A stretch of 64,000 nucleotides of DNA from Rossellomorea aquimaris (GTDB taxonomy: Bacteria > Bacillota > Bacilli > Bacillales > Bacillaceae_B): the NCBI RefSeq assembly GCF_001877785.1, contig NZ_MINN01000044.1:1-64000 (forward strand), read 5' to 3'. The notes under the pieces are model-generated. The model was not told where the DNA came from. It saw only the letters and a program-made list of their open reading frames with translations, and did no database searches. This document shows, piece by piece, positions 45,680-53,348 of this stretch; within the stretch, counting starts at the first letter, position 1, and each line of letters opens with the position of its first letter. The translations under genes were made by a program, and so were the position numbers.

Positions 45680-45940
45680 ATGAGTGTACATAAAGACATC
45701 ACCAAACATTCAACCAGGCAAAACCAGCTTGTACAAAAGTTCATGAAACTGGACGAAGAACGGGAAAGGGCAATCGATGAAGCGGTAAAGCTCTGTCAGG
45801 CAGGCGATGCCTTTACAACAGACCGGATCAATGAGGCAACCCGGGAAATCAACACCCTTGCACGACAGGGAGTCGTTCCGCAGAGGAAAACAGTGACCGT
45901 CGAAATGGTCGAGGAGTATGCGGCAAAACTGAATAAATAA
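45680..45940 (+). CDS. DUF2533 protein (YpbS-like)
   Basis: 86 residues, helical, charged, without membrane segments. The start MSVHKDITKH and the end RKTVTVEMVEEYAAKLNK recall Bacillus YpbS (DUF2533), of unknown function. SD GAGAGGAATGAGACC precedes the ATG. Terminates at 45945-45988. Confidence 0.8.
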   Translation: MSVHKDITKHSTRQNQLVQKFMKLDEERERAIDEAVKLCQAGDAFTTDRINEATREINTLARQGVVPQRKTVTVEMVEEYAAKLNK

Positions 45941-45944
45941 TAAA

Positions 45945-45988
45945 GAAAAGGCTGACCCCGCAGATTCAGAGTCAGCCTTTCTTCTTTT
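45945..45988. terminator. bidirectional terminator DUF2533/DUF2187
   Basis: AAAGGCTGAC / GTCAGCCTTT followed by CTTCTTTTT on plus and TTCTTTATT on minus. Confidence 0.88.
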
Positions 45989-46260
45989 TATGCTTTTAAC
46001 GCACTGTTCCAGCCGTCATAAACGAATACCGGCTGTGTGTCATTCTCTGCTCTTTCGACGATGACATAATTTTTATGGGAGACAACCGTCTGGTTATCTG
46101 GAAGATCCAGTTTCTTTGCAGTCTCATTATCTACTTTAATGATGACGGTGTTTTCTCTTAAAGTGGTCACCACTCCGTTTACTATATGCTTCTTACGTTT
46201 GAATTCAATTTTATCTCCAAGGTTTGCAAAATTTTTCGAGTACACGAAGTTGTTATTCAT
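45988..46260 (-). CDS. DUF2187 protein (YkvS-like)
   Basis: 90 residues. KOW-like beta-barrel segment LGDKIEFKRKKHIVNGVVTTLRENTVIIKV followed by VSHKNYVIV, as in YkvS (DUF2187). Function unknown; a nucleic-acid-binding SH3-like fold is an inference. It has extra N- and C-terminal residues compared with the core of about 60. SD AAGGAGACAATTCCA. Confidence 0.8.
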   Translation of the reverse strand: MNNNFVYSKNFANLGDKIEFKRKKHIVNGVVTTLRENTVIIKVDNETAKKLDLPDNQTVVSHKNYVIVERAENDTQPVFVYDGWNSALKA

Positions 46261-46392
46261 TGGAATTGTCTCCTTTATAATTAGTGGCCTATGGCTCGAT
46301 CTATTTAAGTTGATTGATTATAATTTTCTTACCGTATTTCTACCACTTGTTGAGAAAATTCAAACCTTTTCAGATAAAATTTTTTTCGAAAA

Positions 46393-47247
46393 CTATTTTT
46401 TATACCCTGCCAGTCCATTCTCAAAAGCTTGCCTGTCTCCGTTTTCTACACCAAACAATGCTTCCTGCAACGCAAACGTACTCTTGTAAAAATGGACTCT
46501 CTCTTGAAATGAAATTATTTCAGGATAATGAGGAATCATCATATTAAGAAACTCTTCACCATAGCTCGCTAATATCCCGGCAACATCATAGGCAGGGTCC
46601 CCGATCCCGGCTCCGCCGAAGTCGATGATGCCGGATACCCTCCCCTTATCCCATAGAATATTCGAGCAGCCGAAATCCCCATGCACGATACTTGCTTCCG
46701 CAGATTGAAAGGAGCTGAAGTAAGCAGTGAAGCGCTTTTCCGTTTCTTCGACCGCCTCCTGTTTCATAAAAGGAAATACCTTTGTCTCCAATCTTTTATA
46801 CAAATCTTCCATTTCCTCAACGACCGAATTCTGCTGGGCCGGGCTGAGAATGGTGTCCGCTGGAATACTGTGCAGTTCTTTCAGGAATACAGCCAGGTCC
46901 CCGGCTGCCTGCTGTCTCCAAGGTTCTTCAATATTGATTATGTTTTCTCTCCATAATGGAGATCCGGGTAATAGGCGGTAAGCTGTAAAAACCTGTCCCG
47001 GTTCTTCAGAATGAAAGGATTGAAATTCCGGTTTCGGTACAGGGATGGAGAGCTTTGTTGAGACACTCTCCAGGATCACTGTCTCTTTCTTCAGCTGTTC
47101 GATCCCCCCTTTATACTTTGGAAACCGAAAAACCCATTCGTCATTGATGATCAGTACAACATTATTCTGACCCTGTTCATTTTTATAGTAATTGTGGATG
47201 ATGAAGTTTGGTATCTTCTCTTTAATAAGATTGATTTTATCTTGCAT
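46393..47247 (-). CDS. aminoglycoside/choline phosphotransferase-family protein
   Basis: 284 residues with a protein-kinase-like APH fold: N-lobe VLIINDEWVFRFPKY, Brenner motif VHGDFGCSNILWD and metal-binding IDFGGAGIGDPAYD. It probably phosphorylates a small molecule; antibiotic resistance cannot be concluded. ATG 47247 follows AAGGAGAAGAAA closely; a more upstream ATG (47271) lacks an SD. Confidence 0.88.
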   Translation of the reverse strand: MQDKINLIKEKIPNFIIHNYYKNEQGQNNVVLIINDEWVFRFPKYKGGIEQLKKETVILESVSTKLSIPVPKPEFQSFHSEEPGQVFTAYRLLPGSPLWRENIINIEEPWRQQAAGDLAVFLKELHSIPADTILSPAQQNSVVEEMEDLYKRLETKVFPFMKQEAVEETEKRFTAYFSSFQSAEASIVHGDFGCSNILWDKGRVSGIIDFGGAGIGDPAYDVAGILASYGEEFLNMMIPHYPEIISFQERVHFYKSTFALQEALFGVENGDRQAFENGLAGYKK

Positions 47248-47330
47248 TTTCTTCTCCTTTTCCTGACACATTTATCATTTTCCTTACCTATTAATTTGAT
47301 GTCACTTCGTTAAATACCTTTTTTACCATA

Positions 47331-47373
47331 AAAAAGACGCTCCCCGAAGATTTCACTTTAGGGAACGTCTTTC
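47331..47373 (-). terminator. MFS gene terminator
   Basis: On minus, AAAGACGTTCCC / GGGGAGCGTCTTT followed by TTTATGG. Confidence 0.85.
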
Positions 47374-47376
47374 TCC

Positions 47377-48549
47377 TTAATAAGCCAATGCCTGCTTCTT
47401 TTCTTCCTTCATCAACACAAAGCAAAGGAGGATGCCGATCATGGACAGGAAGGCGAAGAAAAGATAAACGGCGTAGATGGAGAAGGTCTCCAGGATGAAG
47501 CCTCCGATAAACGTGCTGAACCAATTGCCTAGGCCGTTTCCGATCGCCGAATAAATCGTGACGGCAGTGGCGGTGATGTGAGCGGGCGTAATTTCCCGTA
47601 TATAACGGAGGCCTGCCGGGACGAACAATCCGATCGCCAGACCCTGCATGACGGCAGAGCTGTATACAAGCCAAAGACTCGGCTCCGTAAAATAAAACAG
47701 CCAGCGGATCATGGATGCCGCTCCTGCGAGGGCAGCGACCGACAAAAGCCCGAACCGGTCGATCCAGCTTCCTGCGATTCTCATGAACGGAACTTCCGAT
47801 AATACAGCAATCAAGAATGCCAGCCCTATCCCTGCATATGTACCGCCCGAATCTTCGACGAATAATCCGAAGTACGTATTATTGGCGAGATTCGGTCCGA
47901 ATACCATGAAGGTGACGACAAGGAAGATGAGGAATTTTTTCAGTCCGAATAATTCTTTCATACCTGCTTTCAAATCAAGCTTGGCCGATGCGCGTTCCTT
48001 CGGGAAACGAAAAGCCAGTATTGCTGAAAATACAAGACATATGAAGAATGCATAGAAAATGATGGTCGGACCGATGAACCCTTCGGACAATTTACCCATC
48101 ACATACACTGCGACACCAAATCCCAGTGAACCGAATAATCGTATATTGCCATAATTATATTTCACTTTACTAGTATATTTCAGGCTGATACTGTCAGAAA
48201 CGGGTATGATCGCACTCTGGAAAACAGCGACAAGGATGGCTGTCAGGAGAATCCCGTAATAAAGGTCGGTCACCAGATACCCCAGAGCAAATATCCCCGC
48301 AATAAGCGAAGTAAAGGAGAGCACCTGGGTCGGACGGTTTGTCGAATCGCTCACCATTCCCCAGACCGGCTGAAAGAAGATCATCATGATGGGGCCGATC
48401 GACATGATGGTCCCGATCTGGTAGCCATTCAGACCGACACTTTCGCTTAAATAGACGCTTAACAGCGGGTATAGGCTGCCCACCCCAAAAAAAGTCAAAA
48501 AATAAAAGCCTTGCAATGTAAAGACTTGATTACGCACCGTTTTTTCCAC
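47377..48549 (-). CDS. MFS transporter (YwbF/LacY-like)
   Basis: 390 residues, twelve membrane helices. N-terminal GFYFLTFFGVGSLYPLLSVYL, MFS loop VWGMVSDSTNRP, and the second-half equivalent GSWIDRFG. MFS_1-like carriers of this type move sugars or nucleosides with protons; substrate unknown. GTG start 48549 with GGGGGA 7 nt upstream. Monocistronic. Confidence 0.88.
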   Translation of the reverse strand: MEKTVRNQVFTLQGFYFLTFFGVGSLYPLLSVYLSESVGLNGYQIGTIMSIGPIMMIFFQPVWGMVSDSTNRPTQVLSFTSLIAGIFALGYLVTDLYYGILLTAILVAVFQSAIIPVSDSISLKYTSKVKYNYGNIRLFGSLGFGVAVYVMGKLSEGFIGPTIIFYAFFICLVFSAILAFRFPKERASAKLDLKAGMKELFGLKKFLIFLVVTFMVFGPNLANNTYFGLFVEDSGGTYAGIGLAFLIAVLSEVPFMRIAGSWIDRFGLLSVAALAGAASMIRWLFYFTEPSLWLVYSSAVMQGLAIGLFVPAGLRYIREITPAHITATAVTIYSAIGNGLGNWFSTFIGGFILETFSIYAVYLFFAFLSMIGILLCFVLMKEEKKQALAY

Positions 48550-48820
48550 TTCCGTATCCCCCAGATGTTTTTTTATCCCTATAATACTAGACCTATTTTA
48601 GAAGATTGTAAATCCTTTTTATGGATAAAACAAGATACTGCATCAATCGCTCCTTTTTTGAAAATCCTATTATTATGGGGCTTCAACGGATTCAGCCGAG
48701 TGGACTGGAAATCATTTATAGCCTTATTAAAAGAATACGAACAAATTTACGTTTGACTTTTTCCTATAAACGCCTTAAAGTATGTAAGTATAATTTTCAA
48801 ATGAATATAGACGTATTCTT
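48550..48820. other. intergenic region before the S-box
   Basis: 270 bp, no gene recognised. A TTGACT (48753-48758) with a 17-bp spacer and TAAAGT could be the promoter for the riboswitch; a TATAAT at 48789-48794 lacks a good -35. Confidence 0.45.
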
Positions 48821-48976
48821 CTTATCAAGAGAGACGGAGGGACTGGCCCTGTGATGTCTCGGCAGCGGACTCATTTTGAGTGCTGTGCCACATCCAGCAA
48901 GCATGATGCTTGAAAGATAAGGGGAGTGTTTCTTTTATTGGAAACCTCTTCTTGCCCAAGAAGAGGTTTTTTATTT
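48821..48976 (+). promoter_or_regulatory. SAM-I riboswitch (S-box)
   Basis: Conserved S-box core: CTTATCAAGAGAGACGGAGG, GACTGGCCC, GATGTCTCGGCAGCGG, GTGCTGTGCCACATCCAGC and closing GAAAGATAAG. It ends with terminator AACCTCTTCTT GCCC AAGAAGAGGTTTTTT (48942-48976). SAM binding would terminate transcription before the downstream carrier gene. Confidence 0.97.
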
Positions 48977-49007
48977 TCCTACACCATATGCCAAAGGAGT
49001 TGTTCGA

Positions 49008-50324
49008 ATGTTTAACGAAAAAGGAAATCTTCTGGCGTTACTGCCATTAGTCATATTTGTTGCACTGTTTCTGGGTGCGGGAATCATTTCAGGTGATTTC
49101 TATGCATTCCCGGTACTCGTTTCCATCATCATCGCAGCCGTAGCGGCGTTGCTTATGAACCGAAAAGAGTCACTGAATGCGAAAGTGGAGCGTTTCGCTA
49201 AAGGGGCGGGACATCCTGATATCATGATCATGGTGTTCATCTTCCTTTTAGCAGGGGCATTCTCCGGTGTCGCTGAGAAAATGGGTGCTGTTGATTCTAC
49301 CGTGAACCTGGCTTTAACTGTACTTCCTGAAAACCTTCTGATCGTTGGTTTGTTCATCATTGCGGCGTTTGTTTCACTATCCATGGGTACCTCAATGGGT
49401 ACGATCGCAGCACTTGCGCCAATCGGTGTCGGAATCAGCAGCGGCACGGACATCAGCATGCCTGTCGCGATGGCAACAGTCATCGGGGGTGCGATGTTCG
49501 GTGATAATCTCTCTTTCATTTCCGATACAACGATCGCAGCAGTGCGCACGCAGAAAACAGAAATGAAAGATAAGTTCAAAGTGAATTTCTTCATCGTCCT
49601 GCCTGCAGCCATTCTGACGATGGTCATCTTGTTCTTTATCACGGCAGGCAATCAGTCTGCGGTTGAAGCAGGCACGTATGACTGGGTGAAGATCCTCCCT
49701 TATCTTGGAGTCATCATCGGGGCATTGGCAGGATTAAACGTGTTTGTCGTGTTATTCGGCGGCATCGTTCTTTCAGGCATCATCGGGTTCGCGGATGGCA
49801 GCTTTACGCCTTCCAGCTATTTCGGAAGCATTGCCGACGGCATGACTGGTATGGCTGAAATCGTCATTCTTACCGTCCTGATTGGAGGCGTTGTGGAACT
49901 GATCCGTTATAACGGCGGCATTCAGGCGCTGCTTTATCTTGCAACACGCAAGATCCTCTCGCCAAAAGGGGCACAGCTGGCAACGGCCGGTCTTGTAAGC
50001 TCAACGAATCTTTGTACGGCGAATAATACAATCTCTATCATCATTGCTGGTCCGCTTGCGAAAGAAATCGGCGAAAATTACGGCGTCGACGCACGTAAGT
50101 CTGCCAGTATTCTCGATATCTTCTCCTGCTCCGTTCAAGGACTGATCCCATATGGAGCCCAGGCGCTGCTCGTCGCAGAAACAGCAGGAATCTCGCCCTT
50201 AAGTGTTATTCCATATGCTTTCTATCCGATCCTGACAGCAGTATGCGGATTGGTCGCGATCCGATTTGCCCTGCCGAAGTTCACGCGTGCAAAGGCGCAT
50301 AAGGCAAGCACTGCACGCTCATAA
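49008..50324 (+). CDS. metT: NhaC-superfamily carrier, predicted methionine transporter MetT
   Basis: 438 residues, about eleven or twelve membrane helices. Conserved NhaC-type segments SLSMGTSMGTIAALAPIG, GAMFGDNLSFISDTTIAA and SSTNLCTANNTISIIIAGPLAKEI. Many relatives are annotated as Na+/H+ antiporters. The SAM riboswitch directly upstream (stop 32 bp before the ATG) instead supports methionine uptake, as predicted for MetT. SD AAAGGAGTTGTTCG. Confidence 0.85.
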   Translation: MFNEKGNLLALLPLVIFVALFLGAGIISGDFYAFPVLVSIIIAAVAALLMNRKESLNAKVERFAKGAGHPDIMIMVFIFLLAGAFSGVAEKMGAVDSTVNLALTVLPENLLIVGLFIIAAFVSLSMGTSMGTIAALAPIGVGISSGTDISMPVAMATVIGGAMFGDNLSFISDTTIAAVRTQKTEMKDKFKVNFFIVLPAAILTMVILFFITAGNQSAVEAGTYDWVKILPYLGVIIGALAGLNVFVVLFGGIVLSGIIGFADGSFTPSSYFGSIADGMTGMAEIVILTVLIGGVVELIRYNGGIQALLYLATRKILSPKGAQLATAGLVSSTNLCTANNTISIIIAGPLAKEIGENYGVDARKSASILDIFSCSVQGLIPYGAQALLVAETAGISPLSVIPYAFYPILTAVCGLVAIRFALPKFTRAKAHKASTARS

Positions 50325-50327
50325 TGG

Positions 50328-50368
50328 AAAAAGAGACAAATCCGAATTAAGGATTTGTCTCTTTTTTT
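50328..50368. terminator. bidirectional terminator metT/SDR
   Basis: AAAGAGACAAATCC / GGATTTGTCTCTTT followed by TTTTG. Confidence 0.93.
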
Positions 50369-50370
50369 GT

Positions 50371-51129
50371 TTATAACAAGTCATTCACATGATATAGTTT
50401 CCCGGATTCCACATCTGTTTCGGTTACAAGATCCACAAGGGCGCCTGCTACTGTATCCGCACTTCTCAGCATCCCCTGCTCCTTATATCGCTTGAAGTTT
50501 TCTACGTCTGCGAAAGCTTTCTCAGAAGAAGAACGGATGGTTCCCTGCATATCCGTGTCCATCACTCCCGGACTGAACGCAATCACTTTGTGGCGGCTGC
50601 CCTTTTTCGAAAGCTCAAGGCTGACGGTTTCAGTCATCATATTGATTCCGGCCTTGGTGGAACAGTAGGTACTCCACCCGTAGACAGGCCTGCTTCCCGC
50701 TCCCGAACTCACATTGACCATGATCAGCTGGCTTTTTTCCGAATCTTGCAAGGCTCTCAGCATTTCGTTGGTTATAATCATGGGGGACAGCAGATTGACA
50801 TTCACACTTTTTTCAAGATCCGCATTCTCCACCTGCCCCGAAGGATTGATTGGTGTCACCACACCGGCATTCTGAATCAAAAAGATGCGTTCGGCATTGG
50901 AGTTCAATGCGATTTCCCCTGCCTTCTTCGCCGCCTTCCCTGCTTCCTCCGGATTGGAAAGGTCGCATGGCACGTACTCGCAGGAGACTCCTTCTCCTTC
51001 ACACATTTCCTTTAATTCGTCATGATCTGACCGTGAAATATTGATGAGTGAAATCCCCTTTTCAATGAAGAGCTTTGCGATTGACTCCCCGAGTCCCCTG
51101 GTGGCACCCGTTACGATTGCATAATCCAT
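50371..51129 (-). CDS. SDR-family reductase (YueD, benzil-reductase-like)
   Basis: 252 residues. Rossmann NADP motif VTGATRGLG, NAG at IQNAGVV, catalytic Ser in NVSSGAG, YxxxK in YCSTKAG and SPGVMDTDMQ. Most like YueD/sepiapterin-type short-chain reductases; the natural substrate is unknown. SD AAAGGAGAGGAT. Confidence 0.88.
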   Translation of the reverse strand: MDYAIVTGATRGLGESIAKLFIEKGISLINISRSDHDELKEMCEGEGVSCEYVPCDLSNPEEAGKAAKKAGEIALNSNAERIFLIQNAGVVTPINPSGQVENADLEKSVNVNLLSPMIITNEMLRALQDSEKSQLIMVNVSSGAGSRPVYGWSTYCSTKAGINMMTETVSLELSKKGSRHKVIAFSPGVMDTDMQGTIRSSSEKAFADVENFKRYKEQGMLRSADTVAGALVDLVTETDVESGKLYHVNDLL

Positions 51130-51228
51130 CCTATCCTCTCCTTTCTTATATGAATTGATTATATAGGAGACATTTTAAATCACAAAAACTTTTGACTTCT
51201 TACACCTTCAATTCAGAATCGCTCACTC

Positions 51229-51265
51229 AAAAAAGCTCCACGATACTTAATCGTGGAGCTTTTTA
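51229..51265 (-). terminator. LVIVD gene terminator
   Basis: AAAAGCTCCACGAT / ATCGTGGAGCTTTT with T-tract on minus. Confidence 0.9.
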
Positions 51266-51268
51266 TCG

Positions 51269-52636
51269 TTACTCAGGTTTATTACTTTTTTGAAGCACTT
51301 TCAAGCCTGATCCCATATCTGAGGCAAGAATGTAGTTTCGGTCGGCGAACACACCCCAGATAAACGAGTTCTCCGGAACGTAGCGGCCAATCTCTGTTGG
51401 TGTCGCAGGGTCTGTAATGTCCACCGCTCTTACGCCGCCTGCATAATGGGATAAATAAAGAGTATTCCCGACGACTTTGGGGTCATGGACAGTATTTGCG
51501 AATGTTACCCCATCTTCCACCTCATCAACAAGATCCGTCTTGAAATTGCTTAAGAGCTTAGGATTTGATTTATCCTTGATATCAAAGATCCTCGTGTACC
51601 CATAGGACTCTTCATAGCCCTCCCTTTTTGGGGCATATACTTCCCTTGTTTCAACCAGCACTGTACCTCCCTTGGCAACCTGCGCCGAATGTGCAGAGCC
51701 TTGCTGGTCCGAGGCATATTCCGTTCTTCCCAAATACTCAGGGTTATCCGGGTCACTGATGTCCAGCATGATTGTCCCAAGATCCCAATAAGATAAGAAA
51801 GCAGTCTTTGCATTTTCATCTGTCATGACGCTGTGATTGAATACTGGACGAGTCTTTCCGTCCGGAGCCTCCCAGTGGTACCCATTAAAGTCATCTGCCA
51901 CTTCTTCAAGCTGACGCGGGTCAAATTCATAGATGGTTTCAGGGTTGGATGGATCACTTACATCAATCAATGAGAAATCCTTCTTCTCTCCGTGTGTATA
52001 ATAGTCAGCATAGTTGCTTGCTGCCAGTACGAAAGCACGGTCTCCCTGTTTGGCCAAATATAATTCATGGGTTCCCGGTGCTCTCTTATCCACCTCCCAG
52101 AATCCAAGCTTTTCAGGATGATTTGGGTCCGTAACATCATAAAGAAGAACTCCTCCTACAGAGTCAGGGTTGCTGCGATCAAGCTGTTGAACACTGACTG
52201 CTGCCAAGTCTCCATTAAAATCTTTCGTATTTACCTTCTTCACGATGACCTTCTCTGTCCATGTACCTGGAATTTCATCGCCAAATACCGCTACTTCCTC
52301 GGGGTTCGACGGATCTTTGAGATCAAATACCCGTACACCCCCGTTGCCTCCATTCTGAGTATGGGTACCAACGTAGGCAAAGCCATTATGGGCATAGACA
52401 TCAGCCGTATTGTTTTGAACCCCATCTTTCTCTTCCAATTGAACCGCTGCTACTTCATGCCATCCACTAAGATTCTTGCTGCCTTCAAGTTGTGGGATCA
52501 CGGCTTCTGATCCTGCACCTTCGCCTTTTTCTATGGAAATGTCATCTAATACGTCATGGGCGATCGCACCTGGTGTCATCATTGCAAGACCTAATGCTCC
52601 AATAAAAACTGATTTTAATAGAAATTTTCCTTTCAC
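51269..52636 (-). CDS. secreted LVIVD-repeat beta-propeller protein
   Basis: 455 residues. Signal peptide (cleavage after AIA, about residue 26). Repeated LVIVD motifs of the form D(I/V)xDPxxPExxG occur at least five times (DLKDPSNPEEVA, DVTDPNHPEKLG, DVSDPSNPETIY, DISDPDNPEYLG, DITDPATPTEIG), predicting an extracellular beta-propeller. No catalytic motif. Likely a wall-associated or adhesion-type protein; substrate unknown. Monocistronic. Confidence 0.88.
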   Translation of the reverse strand: MKGKFLLKSVFIGALGLAMMTPGAIAHDVLDDISIEKGEGAGSEAVIPQLEGSKNLSGWHEVAAVQLEEKDGVQNNTADVYAHNGFAYVGTHTQNGGNGGVRVFDLKDPSNPEEVAVFGDEIPGTWTEKVIVKKVNTKDFNGDLAAVSVQQLDRSNPDSVGGVLLYDVTDPNHPEKLGFWEVDKRAPGTHELYLAKQGDRAFVLAASNYADYYTHGEKKDFSLIDVSDPSNPETIYEFDPRQLEEVADDFNGYHWEAPDGKTRPVFNHSVMTDENAKTAFLSYWDLGTIMLDISDPDNPEYLGRTEYASDQQGSAHSAQVAKGGTVLVETREVYAPKREGYEESYGYTRIFDIKDKSNPKLLSNFKTDLVDEVEDGVTFANTVHDPKVVGNTLYLSHYAGGVRAVDITDPATPTEIGRYVPENSFIWGVFADRNYILASDMGSGLKVLQKSNKPE

Positions 52637-52819
52637 GTAACAGCCTCCCTGACTTTTTTACCATTAATTCCTTTTTATGGTTTTATATGTTTTAACACAT
52701 GTATAATAGCTTGTCAGCATGTTCGAGTAAAAACAGATGAAAAGAACTAGTTATTTTTTTGAATTTTTAGATTATTTAGTCGGTAAGTCAGGATGGGCCG
52801 TCTGCTAATTGACCCATAG

Positions 52820-52848
52820 AAAAAAACATGCCTTATAAGACATGTTCA
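52820..52848 (-). terminator. terminator after cdd1-like gene
   Basis: On minus, AACATG-CTTATAAG-CATGTT followed by TTTTT. Confidence 0.85.
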
Positions 52849-52861
52849 TATCTGCTTTATT

Positions 52862-53332
52862 TTATTTCTTCATCGTGTCCCAAGCCTTTGTCGGCCTGTC
52901 AGGAGGATACCCGTATTTTTCCCTGTAAGCTTTTCTCTCGGCCGTGAAATCCCACCAGTTCTTGTCACTGTCAGGGTGGCTGGCATGGTGAACAACACAT
53001 CTCAACGAATCTTCTACACAGGGGTCCATCCACACACCGTATTTTTTCTCGAGTGCGATAATGAGGTCTTCCCCTTTTTCATCCTTGATCTCTTCAAATG
53101 TATGAAACTGCAAATCTTCTACGACGTTGTGAGCCATGTTCGGACCGATGGAAGGAACCTGCTGAAAAATGGACATCCCCACCAGATATTGCGCTCTTTC
53201 AATCGGGATTCCCAGTCTTTCTCCCAGCTCTTCCGGGGAATAATGTTTGATTTCCTTCAATCTTATTTTCTCCCGCCGCAAGGAACTTCTTTCTTCATCT
53301 GTCAAAGGCAGTTTCGGGCTCTTACCGCTCAT
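52862..53332 (-). CDS. Cdd1 'pathogenicity locus' helix-hairpin-helix protein
   Basis: 156 residues. Helix-hairpin-helix-like segment GMSIFQQVPSIGPNMAHNVVEDL, then a C-terminal part with CVEDSLRCVVHHASHPDSDKNWWDFT, matching the Cdd1 family (named after a Clostridioides locus). The HhH fold suggests DNA binding, but no function is established. It begins 17 bp after the permease gene stop, so the two are probably one transcript. Confidence 0.85.
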   Translation of the reverse strand: MSGKSPKLPLTDEERSSLRREKIRLKEIKHYSPEELGERLGIPIERAQYLVGMSIFQQVPSIGPNMAHNVVEDLQFHTFEEIKDEKGEDLIIALEKKYGVWMDPCVEDSLRCVVHHASHPDSDKNWWDFTAERKAYREKYGYPPDRPTKAWDTMKK

Positions 53333-53348
53333 ATTTCGAAAACTCCTT

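Noticed and set aside
46139..46547. Plus-strand frames over the DUF2187/phosphotransferase gap
   Set aside because: Mostly antisense to recognised genes and lacking ribosome sites.
46393..47247. Aminoglycoside resistance gene
   Set aside because: The fold is shared by many small-molecule kinases and there is no mobile context or close match to a known resistance enzyme that I can recognise.
47291..47674. 127-codon frame at the 3' end of the MFS gene
   Set aside because: Out-of-frame shadow of the MFS coding sequence extending through its terminator.
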